The notes: generated by a model from the sequence alone, not told the origin. Shown: positions 1-10,368, counted from the stretch's first letter. The stretch is DNA of 64,000 nucleotides from Leptospiraceae bacterium (GCA_024233835.1 JACKPC010000002.1:457001-521000), one strand, 5' to 3'. Numbers and translations: made by a program.

Positions 1-1886
1 AAGCGATGGAAGAAAGCTCTGTCCTCAGAAGTTTTTCCATCCAACCGGCTGTTAAAGGAATTTTCAAAAAAGAAAGTGCCGATACTTTTAGCTTTTTTCC
101 TACGGAATCTCTAGTTACATTTCAACAGTATAAATTGCAATTTTCTACAGAAGCAAAGGATTTATCCGGTAAAAATTTACGAGAGAATTTCAGCTTCAGT
201 TTCATTACAGGAGATGGTACAGGCTCTATGGACGTTACAAATCCGAGTTTGATTTCTGTCAGAGCTGATGCAGAAAGAGACCCCGGAAGCTGTGATGGTA
301 AAGCAGAAATGGACTTGCTATCTAATGATGCAGCAGATGATATATGCAGTTTTAATTTAAATGAGGTATTAAAAGGACCTATAATTACATTTCAATTCAG
401 TGAAGAGATGAATAAAGACTCGGTTTTACAGGCTCTACACATTTCTCCTTCTGTATCCGGAAATATAAACTGGTTAAGTTCGAGTTCATTGGAGTATAGA
501 ATAGATAAACCTTTGCAACAGGGAATTGGCTATGAAATCGAACTTACGAAAGATGCAAAAGATATAAAAGGGAATCCGTTAAATCAGGATTTTTATAAAC
601 TTTTTCGAGTTTCTGAATACAAACTTTCTCCAAAAGTTATTTCTATTACCGGCAAAACCGCTTCTCTTTCTGACTGCAATAAGGATCTGTATACTTTAAA
701 AACCCTTAATACTACTACACCTGTTTCCGGTTTCTGCACAAAGGAGAATCGTTCTTTTCTTTTTGACTTTTCTGAAGATATGGATAAGCTTTCTCTGGAA
801 TCCTATTTAAAACTTTCTCCATTCATTCCATTGAATTTTACCTGGATTTCAGCCCAAGAACTTGAAATAAAACCCGCAACGGAATTACAATACGGACAAA
901 TTTATTCCTTTCGTCTCTCTTCTGAAATTAAAGATATTCAGGGACAGTACATGAATCCTGCTGAATATTCTTTCATTGCGGGAGAATTAGACAGTACAAA
1001 ACCCAATTTATCTTGTTCTAATTGCGGCTTATTTCTGGAACTGAATGAAGATGCAGACGGATGCTCCAACAGTGAAGCAGATGACATACAGGTAAAGGAT
1101 AGTGCAATTGTAAATAAAGTATGCAGGACTCAAACCCTAAAACTGAATTTTAGCGAAGAAATTGATTTAAATTCCTTTACTTCTTCTTTCAGTGTTTCTC
1201 CCTATTTCTCCTTTTCAACTTATCAGGAAGGTACTTCTGTGTACATACGAGCCTTAAACCCTCTTGAAGAAAATACACAATTTGAGATACAGTTACAAAA
1301 CTCTCTCAGGGATCTAAGCGGAAATACCCTGGATAAAGCCTACAGGTTTACATTTCAGACAGAACAAACTTCACCGGAAGTAATCGGTATCGGACTGGAA
1401 AGTCAAAGTAACTGCTCTGATATAAACTCTGAAGGAAGTCCTATCGGTGGAGACTGGTTTATGACAAATTGTTTTTGGAAAAGACCTTCCCCTATTCTCT
1501 CAGGTTCAAGCTATCTTTTTCACGGGGGAAATGCGGTATGTGGCACAGATAGTAAAAGTGATAATATTCGAATAATTTTTTCTAAGCCTATGAATATCCA
1601 CAGCAGTATTAGTTCTATCAGCCTGAAACGTATTTCACCTCCTCAATCTTTTATCCAAAAAGCCAGTTGGAAATGGACAGATTCCAATCGTGTATTAACA
1701 CTCAAATTTTCGGAAGATCTTGCAAGCTGTTCCGGAAATCAACCGGGTTCTTTTGATCTTTCTTTTAATCCTCAGGATAGTTTAACCGAATATCCATTTT
1801 ATCTCCTTGAGATTGATAAAAGTGCTGAAGATGAAGAAGGAAACCGTCTCTATAAAACATTTTATTTTACAATGGAAGGAAATTAA
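1..1886 (+). CDS. Big_5 Ig-like repeat protein, 5' truncated
   Basis: The reading frame is open from the first base, so the true start lies upstream. The first visible residues (AMEESSVLRSFSIQP) are already inside a bacterial Ig-like domain of the Big_5/SbsA type. At least four such domains follow, each with an F-S-E-x-M or similar strand, a 'sisP' segment and a closing 'kDi.Gn.l' strand (for example near residues 130-200, 250-325, 375-455 and 525-615). Cys pairs are frequent between domains. No membrane helix is seen in this part. Such proteins are usually secreted or surface lipoproteins, but the signal peptide is outside the window. The stop is one base before the next gene's ATG, so it belongs to the RND operon. 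The domain call is fairly safe; the role is unknown. Confidence 0.75.
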   Translation, partial: AMEESSVLRSFSIQPAVKGIFKKESADTFSFFPTESLVTFQQYKLQFSTEAKDLSGKNLRENFSFSFITGDGTGSMDVTNPSLISVRADAERDPGSCDGKAEMDLLSNDAADDICSFNLNEVLKGPIITFQFSEEMNKDSVLQALHISPSVSGNINWLSSSSLEYRIDKPLQQGIGYEIELTKDAKDIKGNPLNQDFYKLFRVSEYKLSPKVISITGKTASLSDCNKDLYTLKTLNTTTPVSGFCTKENRSFLFDFSEDMDKLSLESYLKLSPFIPLNFTWISAQELEIKPATELQYGQIYSFRLSSEIKDIQGQYMNPAEYSFIAGELDSTKPNLSCSNCGLFLELNEDADGCSNSEADDIQVKDSAIVNKVCRTQTLKLNFSEEIDLNSFTSSFSVSPYFSFSTYQEGTSVYIRALNPLEENTQFEIQLQNSLRDLSGNTLDKAYRFTFQTEQTSPEVIGIGLESQSNCSDINSEGSPIGGDWFMTNCFWKRPSPILSGSSYLFHGGNAVCGTDSKSDNIRIIFSKPMNIHSSISSISLKRISPPQSFIQKASWKWTDSNRVLTLKFSEDLASCSGNQPGSFDLSFNPQDSLTEYPFYLLEIDKSAEDEEGNRLYKTFYFTMEGN

Positions 1887-1887
1887 C

Positions 1888-2394
1888 ATGAAGTTAGTAT
1901 TTTCTACTATTCTTATTATCTTAAGTAATTGCAATTCTATAAATCCGTTTTATTCACCAGGAACTTTAAAGTCAAGTTATACCGGATCTAAAAAACCTCT
2001 ACTTTTCATTTCTGAGTTTGAAAAAAGAAAAGAAGAAATTATATCAGGAGCAAGTCGCGATTTTCGAGACGGATTAGAATATCATCTGATTGAGAAGGGC
2101 TACCCTCTTTCTGAATATAAGGAAAGAAAAATACTCTTTCGGGAAGATGAAGTGAAAACTCCTCCTTACGAATACCTTCTAAGGGGTTCAATTTCTGAAA
2201 ATAAGGAAGATTTACTCCTCGAAACAGAAGGAAGTGTAATCGTTTATTTAAAACTATATAATAAGAAAAATATGTTGGTAGGAGCCTTTCACTTCCATGC
2301 TTCTGAAGAAAGTCTTTTGGATGCAAGGTTCTTAAATACCGTTTGTGAACGCTTTGCTATAGAAATTGATGAATATATAGAAGGTCTAAAATGA
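1888..2394 (+). CDS. small lipoprotein, unknown function
   Basis: This encodes a 168-residue protein. An in-frame ATG at 1807 exists, but the ATG at 1888 has an AAGGAAAT ribosome site and opens directly with a signal peptide (MKLVFSTILIILSNC), ending in a lipobox-like Cys at residue 15. The mature part is a mixed alpha/beta domain with no motif I recognise. It overlaps the following TPR lipoprotein by ATGA, suggesting translational coupling in the RND operon. It may be an envelope accessory of the pump; this is inferred from context only. Confidence 0.7.
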   Translation: MKLVFSTILIILSNCNSINPFYSPGTLKSSYTGSKKPLLFISEFEKRKEEIISGASRDFRDGLEYHLIEKGYPLSEYKERKILFREDEVKTPPYEYLLRGSISENKEDLLLETEGSVIVYLKLYNKKNMLVGAFHFHASEESLLDARFLNTVCERFAIEIDEYIEGLK

Positions 2395-3014
2395 AAATAT
2401 TATATATCGTATTACTGTTTCTCTTATCGTTTTGTGGTACAGCTACTGTTGATTTGCATTCTAAAATGGAATTAGCAAAATCCTATATTACTGAGCATAA
2501 GTTAGAAGAAGCTATAAAAGTCTACAATTCCATTTTAATAGTGAATTCCCAATTTCGTCCGGCTTTAATTCATAAAGGTAAAGCTTTATTTTATCTGGGT
2601 AAATACGAAGAATCTAAAAGCACATTCTCTAAAGCCTACAAGTTAAATATTGCAGATTTATATGCTGCTTTTTGGATGTATAAAGCTGAATTTGCAGATG
2701 GTAAAGGAGATAAGGATCTCAAGAAGCATTTATATGCTTTAAGTGAATTAAATATATCTAATCTTGAACTACTTTATCAAAGAGCCAAGCTATCTGAAGA
2801 AGATGGTGGTGTTCAAGAAGCACTGGAAATGTATCAGAAAGCCCTTGATGAAGAACCACAATTAATCTTAATCTATCTTCGATTATATTCCCACTACAAG
2901 AAAGCAGGAATGAATATGAAAGCTTTAGAATTTTATGAGAAAGCAGTTCTTCTTTCAAAGAATTATCCATCTCTTTATAATAAAATAGTAGAGGTTAAAA
3001 ATAAATTAAAATGA
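2391..3014 (+). CDS. TPR-repeat lipoprotein
   Basis: The 207-residue product starts with a short signal peptide (MKILYIVLLFLLSFC) whose Cys15 is a plausible lipidation site. The rest is helical, with three to four tetratricopeptide-like repeats (for example LEEAIKVYNSIL, KYEESKSTFSKAYKLN, VQEALEMYQKALDEEPQ, MKALEFYEKAVLLS). TPR lipoproteins act as periplasmic scaffolds. It overlaps both neighbours by four bases (ATGA), so it is a coupled member of the RND operon. No outer-membrane channel gene is visible nearby, so it might help connect the pump to one encoded elsewhere; that role is speculative. Confidence 0.75.
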   Translation: MKILYIVLLFLLSFCGTATVDLHSKMELAKSYITEHKLEEAIKVYNSILIVNSQFRPALIHKGKALFYLGKYEESKSTFSKAYKLNIADLYAAFWMYKAEFADGKGDKDLKKHLYALSELNISNLELLYQRAKLSEEDGGVQEALEMYQKALDEEPQLILIYLRLYSHYKKAGMNMKALEFYEKAVLLSKNYPSLYNKIVEVKNKLK

Positions 3015-4480
3015 AGCTAATTGAACTAAGCATAAATAAATTGAATGAACTTCCTCTTCGAAAAAGAAGAATGGCTAAAGTATTTTATCTAAAAAGTCTT
3101 AAAAAGATAAAAAGAATAAATGTGAAAAGTATAATCCTTCTTGGAATTATATATATTCTATATACTAGCACTAGTAGTATGCCCTTTTATAAGAAGTATA
3201 TCAACTCTTTTTTTTATAAAAATACAAGTACAAAAGATATAAGAAAAGTCAAGGTGAAGACTGAAGAAATAAATGCCAAAGAGCTTCGATATGAAGTTCA
3301 AACATACGGTAAAATACTACCCACAGAGAAAGTTGATATAAGTTCAAGGATCAGATCGTATATTACAAAAATATATGTAAAGGAAGGGGATGTTGTAAAA
3401 AAAGGACAAATCCTTGTAAGCCTCAATCCGAGTAGTCTTCAACTCGATTTAAAGAAAATGCAGGCCAAAAAAGAAAGCATGAAAGCCTCTCTGGCCTTAT
3501 CTACAGCAAAATACGAAAAAGCTAAAAAACTGGCAGAAATCAAGTTATTGGAAATTGATAACAAGCTTGTTCACTTAAAAGAAGTTAAAGTCGAGTTGGA
3601 TAAAACGAAAGGTACCTACCTGGCTAAAACAAGATTATTAAATGCCGGAGGAGTAAGCCGGGAAGAACATGCTACAGTGAAACTCCTCTTAGCTTCAATC
3701 GAAGCCAAATATATTCTTGCTAAGAACGATTTGGAAATGGCAAAAATTGGATACAGAAAGAAAGATCTACAGACAGAGAATAAAAATATAGAGGACTTTA
3801 TCAGACTCAACACAGAAAGCGAAAAAGCTGAAGTTGAGTTAGCAAAAGCAAATCTTAAAATGACAGAAATTGAATGTCTGGCAATTATAGATTTACTGAA
3901 GGATGCGGAAATTTTATCTCCAATAGAAGCTGTAGTGGAGTCTATAAATAAAAATGTGGGTGAATTGCATGAGGGTTCCGGTAATGCCGGTAGGTCTGCT
4001 ATTTTAAATCTTCTGGGTATACAGGAAGTTTATGCCTCAGTACCGGTAAGGGAAGCTGATCTCAAAGAATTCGGAAAGGAAGCTGAGCTGGTATTTAGTT
4101 TAGATGCTTATCCCGGTAAAACTTTCTCTTCGGATTTATCGATTATTAATCCGGTTGTAGATCCAAAAAATCATAGCTATGAAGTCAAGGCTCTAATTAA
4201 AAACTCAAAGCTTGAACTTCGCCCGGGGATGTTTCTCAGGGCCAGGCTCATTAGCAAACAAAAGTCAGCAAAAATTCTAATTCCTCAATCTGCATTAATT
4301 CCTTCTTCAGACAAAAGATTTTATGTTTATCTTATAAAGCATAAAACCGCATATAAACAATTTGTAACTAAAGGTAAGGAATATGGAAATTCTATTGAAA
4401 TCATAGAGGGCTTAAAACCTAAAGATCTAATCGCTATAGATAATCTTAGCGAATTATCAGAAGGAATAGAAATAGAATAA
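3011..4480 (+). CDS. RND efflux periplasmic adaptor subunit (HlyD/MFP family)
   Basis: The 489-residue membrane fusion protein has a basic N-terminus, one membrane segment near residues 42-55, and a biotinyl-lipoyl half motif 'YVKEGDVVKKGQILVSLNP'. A long coiled-coil hairpin (about residues 145-290) is followed by the second lipoyl half ('ILSPIEAVVESINKNVGEL') and a beta-barrel with 'LRPGMFLRARL'. This is the standard order for adaptors that bridge an inner-membrane RND pump to an outer-membrane channel. It overlaps the TPR gene by four bases and lies one base before the pump gene. The N-terminal cytoplasmic stretch of about 40 residues is longer than in most adaptors. The substrate is unknown. 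Confidence 0.88.
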   Translation: MKLIELSINKLNELPLRKRRMAKVFYLKSLKKIKRINVKSIILLGIIYILYTSTSSMPFYKKYINSFFYKNTSTKDIRKVKVKTEEINAKELRYEVQTYGKILPTEKVDISSRIRSYITKIYVKEGDVVKKGQILVSLNPSSLQLDLKKMQAKKESMKASLALSTAKYEKAKKLAEIKLLEIDNKLVHLKEVKVELDKTKGTYLAKTRLLNAGGVSREEHATVKLLLASIEAKYILAKNDLEMAKIGYRKKDLQTENKNIEDFIRLNTESEKAEVELAKANLKMTEIECLAIIDLLKDAEILSPIEAVVESINKNVGELHEGSGNAGRSAILNLLGIQEVYASVPVREADLKEFGKEAELVFSLDAYPGKTFSSDLSIINPVVDPKNHSYEVKALIKNSKLELRPGMFLRARLISKQKSAKILIPQSALIPSSDKRFYVYLIKHKTAYKQFVTKGKEYGNSIEIIEGLKPKDLIAIDNLSELSEGIEIE

Positions 4481-4481
4481 A

Positions 4482-7400
4482 ATGAGATTATTCCAGAAGT
4501 TTTTAATAAAGAGACCGATCAGTACCTCCGCATTATTTTTAAGTTTTGTAATACTCGGATTGATTTCTCTTACAAAGCTTGAAATTAGATTATTACCTGC
4601 ATTAGATTTACCTTCTATAACGGTTGTAACAGGTATGCCGGGATATGCAGCAGATGAAGTAGAAAGCCTTGTGAGTAAACCTATTATTGAAACCTTAAGC
4701 TCTGTTCCAGGAATAAAAAATATATATTCAGAAACTATCGAAGGTTTATCCCTGATCCGAATTCAACTCAACTGGGGACAAAAACCTGAAATTGTATCCT
4801 TAGACCTCAGAGAAAGATTGGATAAACTTAGATCTTTTTTACCTGAGAATAGTCTCCGCTCTATTATTTCTCGATTGAGTTCTAATGATAGACCAGTTCT
4901 GGAGCTAATCATAGTTCCAAATCAAGAATTCAAGGAACTACGTTACTTGATAGAAAGCAACTGGAAGCCCGGCTTAGAACGCATTGATGGAGTAGCTCTT
5001 GTGGATATTAAAGGAGGACATAAAAAAGAAATTCAAATTAAAATAGATCCAAGGCTGATGTCGTCTTATGGTTTAAACCCGGAGGATATACAGGAATCTA
5101 TACTTAAAGAAAACCAATCTGTTCCGGCAGGCTATCTGGAACAGGGCGAAAGAAGTATCTTAGTTCGAACGGGTTCTTCTTTTACAAAAATAGATGATCT
5201 GGAAAATGTACTTATATCGAGAAGAAATGAAGAAAGGGGAGTAAGTTTAAAAGAGTTTTCTGCAATAACAGATTCCTATAAAAAAAACGATTTGGCTATA
5301 TTATACTCAAAGAAAAATGTAATTTCTCTTTCTATCTATAAAGAAGCTGAAAGCAATACAATAGAAACTGTTACTCATGTTTTAGATTATATCAACTCGC
5401 TGAAGCAAAAGAATAATGAGTATAAAATAATATATTTATATAATGAAGCCGAAGAAATACAAAATAGCTTCATAAACCTGAGCCTTGAACTGGGTATTGG
5501 TTCCTGTTTAGCTTTTATATCTCTGCTTTTTTTCTTAAAAAACATCAGAGCCTCCTTTCTACTCATTTCGATGATTCCTTTAAGTATCTTCTCTACATTC
5601 TTTTTCATGAAAGTGTTTGGCCTCAGCCTTAATGTAATGAGTCTCGGAGGATTATCCTTAGGGATAGGTATGTTAATCGATTCCGGAAATGTAGTATTAA
5701 ATTCTATGGAAACATTTAAGAAAGAAGGAAAAAGCTATTTACAGTCTGCCTTTCTTGGCACAGAAGCAGTCAATTCTTCTGTTATTTCCGCAGTATCCAG
5801 TACCCTGATAGTATTCATCCCTATTTTATTTTTAGATGGAATCACAGGAATCGTATTCAAAGAAACAGCAATTACGGTTAGCATTTCACTTACATTTAGT
5901 CTGTTTATTGCCTTAAGTCTTTTACCGGCCCTTTATGGTATCCTGAAAGAAAAAGATTTAGAAGTTCAAATCCAGAGAAATCCGAAATATGAAATTATAT
6001 ATTTAAGAATATATGAATATTTCTATCAGCATAAAACTCTATTTTTCATAGGAAATCTATTAATTCTCTTTATAAGCTTCCTATTACTCTTTCGAATTCC
6101 TCTTTCATTATTACCGGAAAGTTCAAGCGGAAGAATCATTATTGAAGTAAGCAATTTTAAAGGAAAAAGCTTAGAATCAAGCATAAACTTATCACTTAAA
6201 ATTAGCAAAGAACTTGAAAAGATTGAAGGTCTCAAACATATCGTTGCATTCGTTGGTAAAGAAGAAAGTCTCATTTCAAATATCAGGGGAGAAGTAAACA
6301 GAGGTCCCGAAAATATTCAGTTTCTAATTTTGCCGGAAAATAATATGAATCTCCTTAATAAAATAAAGGAGATTAAAGAAAAATTAAAATTTTTCCCGGA
6401 AATAGCAGTAAAAGTAAAAAAGGAAGTAGATACATTTTCCCGTCTCTTAAGTTCAGATGATAAGCGTATTTGCCTTGAACTTTATGGTGAAAATCGTAAT
6501 AGACTTATTGAATATTCTAATACTTTACATATAGCTCTATTAGAATTACAATCTATTGAAAATATTGAAATTCCCTCACTTGAAAAAAAAGAGGAACATC
6601 ATATCATTTTTGATTTAGAAAAGATGTCATCTTACGGACTGAGTGCAGATAAATTGGCTTCTTTTTTTAAAACCGGAGTTGAAGGTATTTTAGCAGGTAA
6701 AATGAAACAGGAAGAAGAAAGTAGAGATATTCGCCTTATCATAAATAACCATAATCTGGAGGATCTCCTTTCACGATCTATAATCAATACAGAGGGAAAG
6801 TTGATTCCTATCTCCGGATTTACTAAAATACAAAATTCAGATTCTTTTAAATCTTTGGAAAGAAAAGGAAATCGTCCACTTTTGAAAATATTTATTGAGA
6901 TACATAAAAGTTCATTAGATGAGCTAAAAAGTTTAATTAAAAACTTTCCTTTAGAAAATACTTATTCACTTAAAATTTCAGGTGAAAAAGAAAGTATGGA
7001 TGAATCATTTCAGGAATTGAGTATTGCCCTGATCCTTTCCTGCATTTTTATTCTCTTTCTTCTAAGTTCACAATTTGAATCCCTACGTCTCGGAATATTA
7101 TTGTTTTCATTAATACCTTTTGTCTTACCCGGAATAGTCTTTGCTCTTCTAATGAGCGGTAAAAGTTTAAATATATCTTCTTTTACAGGTATTATTCTTT
7201 TACTTGGTATAGTTGTGGATAATTCTGTTTTATTTTATGAATACTATTCTCATGAATTAAAAGCAAGTAATACTACTCATGCTGAAGGAGCAAGAAAAGC
7301 AGGGATCAATATTCTTCGACCCATTCTTATGAATTATTCAAGCACAATTGCAGCTTTACTTCCCCTTGCCTTAGAATTGGGAAAGGGAACGGAATTTCAA

Positions 7401-7499
7401 TCTCCCCTGGCTATTACCGTAATAGGAGGATTGTTTGCCTGCGGAAGTCTATCTCTATTATTTTTACCTTTGCTCTTCAGTTCAAAGAGAATACAATGA
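4482..7499 (+). CDS. RND family efflux pump permease
   Basis: At 1005 residues this has the normal length for an AcrB/HAE1/CzcA-type proton-driven inner-membrane pump. TM1 is at the N-terminus (ALFLSFVILGLISL), followed by a large periplasmic porter domain with the family pattern 'PGYAADEVESLVSKPIIE'. TM2-6 follow, including a TM4 segment 'GGLSLGIGMLIDSGNVVLN'. The symmetric second half has a TM10-like 'LLGIVVDNSVLFYEYY' segment. The acidic TM4 residue used for proton relay is present as a single Asp (IDSGN) rather than the Asp-Asp pair of AcrB. It is the catalytic candidate of the operon. Heavy-metal versus organic substrate cannot be decided from sequence. Confidence 0.9.
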   Translation: MRLFQKFLIKRPISTSALFLSFVILGLISLTKLEIRLLPALDLPSITVVTGMPGYAADEVESLVSKPIIETLSSVPGIKNIYSETIEGLSLIRIQLNWGQKPEIVSLDLRERLDKLRSFLPENSLRSIISRLSSNDRPVLELIIVPNQEFKELRYLIESNWKPGLERIDGVALVDIKGGHKKEIQIKIDPRLMSSYGLNPEDIQESILKENQSVPAGYLEQGERSILVRTGSSFTKIDDLENVLISRRNEERGVSLKEFSAITDSYKKNDLAILYSKKNVISLSIYKEAESNTIETVTHVLDYINSLKQKNNEYKIIYLYNEAEEIQNSFINLSLELGIGSCLAFISLLFFLKNIRASFLLISMIPLSIFSTFFFMKVFGLSLNVMSLGGLSLGIGMLIDSGNVVLNSMETFKKEGKSYLQSAFLGTEAVNSSVISAVSSTLIVFIPILFLDGITGIVFKETAITVSISLTFSLFIALSLLPALYGILKEKDLEVQIQRNPKYEIIYLRIYEYFYQHKTLFFIGNLLILFISFLLLFRIPLSLLPESSSGRIIIEVSNFKGKSLESSINLSLKISKELEKIEGLKHIVAFVGKEESLISNIRGEVNRGPENIQFLILPENNMNLLNKIKEIKEKLKFFPEIAVKVKKEVDTFSRLLSSDDKRICLELYGENRNRLIEYSNTLHIALLELQSIENIEIPSLEKKEEHHIIFDLEKMSSYGLSADKLASFFKTGVEGILAGKMKQEEESRDIRLIINNHNLEDLLSRSIINTEGKLIPISGFTKIQNSDSFKSLERKGNRPLLKIFIEIHKSSLDELKSLIKNFPLENTYSLKISGEKESMDESFQELSIALILSCIFILFLLSSQFESLRLGILLFSLIPFVLPGIVFALLMSGKSLNISSFTGIILLLGIVVDNSVLFYEYYSHELKASNTTHAEGARKAGINILRPILMNYSSTIAALLPLALELGKGTEFQSPLAITVIGGLFACGSLSLLFLPLLFSSKRIQ

Positions 7500-10024
7500 A
7501 GAATAAACTTGGTTTTAAGTTACTATGTCTTTCCTGTATACTCTGCGGATTATTCGTCTTACCCAGGATAAGATTTAAACTCGAACACGGAAAAGAAAAT
7601 AGAAATATTGAAATAGAAACCAGGTATAGATCAGCAGGACCCGAACGTGTAGAGGAAGAAATTAGTATCCCCTTAGAGAGAGAATTATCGAAACTTGCGG
7701 GTATTCAAGAAATATATAGTATTTCAGAAGGAGACAAATCGAGAATCTATATAAATTTGAATCCGAATATAAACCTTCAAACTTTCAAAATTCAAGCCGG
7801 AGATGCGATTGAAAAAGTTTCCGCTTTTTTTCCTAAAGAGATATCCAGGCCTTCTATCAATGGTGGAAAAAAGGATCGTGAACCTTTTTTGATATTTACT
7901 CTTCCGGAACAGGAAAAAGAAAGAGCACAGAAACTAAAGAAGAAGCTTGAAGAACTAGATGGAATTACAGAAATCATTCTTGCTGGAAATGAAAAAGAAG
8001 AATTTCGTATAGAATGTGATGTTTCCCTTATGCATTCTTATGGATATTCCTACTCTGATATATTTCAACAATTCCAAAAAGAACACAGTCGCAGTATAGC
8101 CGGAAAGCTTAAAGTAGGAGATACAATAAAAACAGTTTTATTGAATAATCGTTTTGAAAATATAAAGGATTTGCAGAACATATTTTTATTACCCAAAAAC
8201 AGTACGGCCATAAATAGCATAAATAATATTTCTAATATTTTAAAAGTAGAGCGACGTGCTGAAAGCTATGCTAAAACAAATGGAAAAGAAAGCCTTTCTT
8301 TTTATATTTATTCAACAGAAGAAGAGAATCCTTATTTCTTGTCTCAAAAGATTTTTAATATATTGCATTACCATTCCATCAAATATCATGTATTTTATGA
8401 CAAAGGAGAATTATATTATGTATCTTATATACGCATCATATCCCTAATAACTCTCTGCTATTTTATACAATTCTTTTATTCGATTAAAAATAATAATTTT
8501 AAAAGATTTTTAAGCAGAACTTTTTATGAAAGCACAGCTTTAAGTCTTATTGTTATATTCTTATATTTATTTAAAATAGCATTCGAATTATACACTATAA
8601 TTAATATTTCTTGTAGTTTAATTATATTCCAATTCATATCTTTTTCTATAGACAGGAAATCTCGTATACTTTTTATATCACAGGCCTTAAATCTATTTAT
8701 TTTTTTATATATGGATTGTGGAGATAATTCTGCCTATACTTTCTTAGTTCCTTCATTTCTTTTTAATCTGTTATTGTATTCTTTCTCTCAGTCAAAGGAA
8801 AAAAAAATAGGAATATTAAAGAAACATAATTATTTTTATTCTTTCAAAACACTCTCTTTAGTTTTTAGTATACTTTTTCTTTTTTCCTACTCTAATAGAA
8901 CTGCTTTTACTCTTCCGGAAATGGAAGAGGACAAAATATACTTTACTTTTGAATTTCCTTCAGGTACTTCCCTTCTGGAAACTCGCAAGAAAGCAGAAAT
9001 ATTAGAGAATCGAATCATGACTATGTATCATAGCTCCAACATAACACTTCGTATAGAAAAAGGAAAAGCTCATTTTTATATAGATATACTTAATATTTCG
9101 AATAGATCAACTTTTGAAACGACTGTTCATGAACTATCAAAAGATCTACAACCAGCATTTGCTTATTTTCCGGGTAAAGATGGTGCACAAAGAGAGAATG
9201 AAATATATCTGGATCTATACGGTCAGAATATACAAATCTTGAGAAAACTTTCAAAAAATATTAGCCTTCTTTTAAAAGCTGATTCTAATATTACTAATAT
9301 TTTATTTCATTTTGGAAAACCGGCTCCGGAATATAAGGTTGAAAAGGAAATAGAAAAATTAAAGTATTCTTCAAACGCTTTAGACATCGGAAATTTCCTG
9401 CGTTTCGCAAAAGAGGGAATTATTATAGGTAAAATAATTTCGAATGAAGAAGAACACGATCTTCGGCTGGTTTCTTCGAGGCAATCCCTTCCTGAGAAAA
9501 AAGATTTGTTAGAAGAAAATCTTCTATTAAACGAAAAGGAAATAAATCTTGCAGATATAGCCAGTATAGAAGAGTTGTATACAGAAACAAGCATTAGCCG
9601 GAGAAATAAAAAAAGAAGTCTAAGAATGAGTCTCTATTTAAAAAACAGGAACGATAATACAGTGAACTTAAAAAATAAATTACAGGCTTATATAAAACTT
9701 CCCCATGATTATGAGATAAAAATAAAATCTAAGAACTCGGTAAATTTGGACAATAGATACCTTTTTGTTTTATATCCCTTATTTACATTTATCTTATTTC
9801 TCATATATACCAATAATCTAAAGAGAGCCTTAAGTTATAGTCTATTTAGTTTATGTATTTTTTATTTACTTTTTAATTTACTTATTTTATTAAAATTGAA
9901 CTTCCATCCGGGATATTACCCTATCTTCAGCTTCTTTTGCAATCCGGGTGCTTTTATTATTTTTTTAGGAATAAAATCTCTAAAAGAGTTGATTTTTTTT
10001 GGAAGTAAATATATGAGAATATAA
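7496..10024 (+). CDS. divergent, shortened RND-like permease
   Basis: The 842-residue product overlaps the previous pump by ATGA. Its N-terminal porter region is RND-like ('SAGPERVEEEISIPLEREL', then 'IQAGDAIEKVSAFFP'), and a second porter half begins near residue 470 ('EMEEDKIYFTFEFPSGTSL'). The membrane parts are unlike a working pump. The TM2-6 region is short, rich in Ile/Phe/Tyr, and I find no TM4 'G..vDd.ivv' motif. The C-terminus ends after about four helices instead of six. The frame is intact, so it is not an obvious pseudogene. It may form a heteromeric pump with the upstream permease as a non-catalytic subunit, or it may be decaying. Confidence 0.72.
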   Translation: MKNKLGFKLLCLSCILCGLFVLPRIRFKLEHGKENRNIEIETRYRSAGPERVEEEISIPLERELSKLAGIQEIYSISEGDKSRIYINLNPNINLQTFKIQAGDAIEKVSAFFPKEISRPSINGGKKDREPFLIFTLPEQEKERAQKLKKKLEELDGITEIILAGNEKEEFRIECDVSLMHSYGYSYSDIFQQFQKEHSRSIAGKLKVGDTIKTVLLNNRFENIKDLQNIFLLPKNSTAINSINNISNILKVERRAESYAKTNGKESLSFYIYSTEEENPYFLSQKIFNILHYHSIKYHVFYDKGELYYVSYIRIISLITLCYFIQFFYSIKNNNFKRFLSRTFYESTALSLIVIFLYLFKIAFELYTIINISCSLIIFQFISFSIDRKSRILFISQALNLFIFLYMDCGDNSAYTFLVPSFLFNLLLYSFSQSKEKKIGILKKHNYFYSFKTLSLVFSILFLFSYSNRTAFTLPEMEEDKIYFTFEFPSGTSLLETRKKAEILENRIMTMYHSSNITLRIEKGKAHFYIDILNISNRSTFETTVHELSKDLQPAFAYFPGKDGAQRENEIYLDLYGQNIQILRKLSKNISLLLKADSNITNILFHFGKPAPEYKVEKEIEKLKYSSNALDIGNFLRFAKEGIIIGKIISNEEEHDLRLVSSRQSLPEKKDLLEENLLLNEKEINLADIASIEELYTETSISRRNKKRSLRMSLYLKNRNDNTVNLKNKLQAYIKLPHDYEIKIKSKNSVNLDNRYLFVLYPLFTFILFLIYTNNLKRALSYSLFSLCIFYLLFNLLILLKLNFHPGYYPIFSFFCNPGAFIIFLGIKSLKELIFFGSKYMRI

Positions 10025-10035
10025 GGAGATATTTT

Positions 10036-10359
10036 ATGAAGAAATTTAAACTACTTTTACTTATAGCCTCAATATCCTTATTCATTTCCTGTGCAATGAC
10101 AGGCGTTCAATCAAAAACCTCACCAGGTTCCTTGTTTACTATGGTTACTGAGCCGGTTTCAAATAGTGGAGCTGTTGCCGGTCCTAAAAGAGGAGAGGCA
10201 TGCACTACCAATATTTTAGGTATTGCTGCAATTGGTGACGCTTCCATTTCTACAGCAAGGCAATCTGGTGGTATAACTAAAGTAGCAACAGTAGACAATA
10301 AATACTTCAATGTACTTTTTCTTTTCGGTCAGTACTGCACAATAGTAACCGGAGAATAA
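10036..10359 (+). CDS. TRL-like family lipoprotein
   Basis: This 107-residue protein has a strong AAGGAGAT ribosome site. Its signal peptide (LLLIASISLFISC) ends at Cys19. The mature part has the features I associate with the TRL-like family: 'SPGSLFTMVTEPV', a conserved Cys in 'GEACTTNILGIAAIGDASI', 'AGGITKVATVDNK'-like spacing and a terminal 'YCTIVTGE'. The family is common in spirochaete and proteobacterial envelopes but has no established function. It is the last gene of the RND operon, 11 bases after the pump, and is followed by a hairpin terminator. Confidence 0.75.
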   Translation: MKKFKLLLLIASISLFISCAMTGVQSKTSPGSLFTMVTEPVSNSGAVAGPKRGEACTTNILGIAAIGDASISTARQSGGITKVATVDNKYFNVLFLFGQYCTIVTGE

Positions 10360-10368
10360 TTTTTCAAG

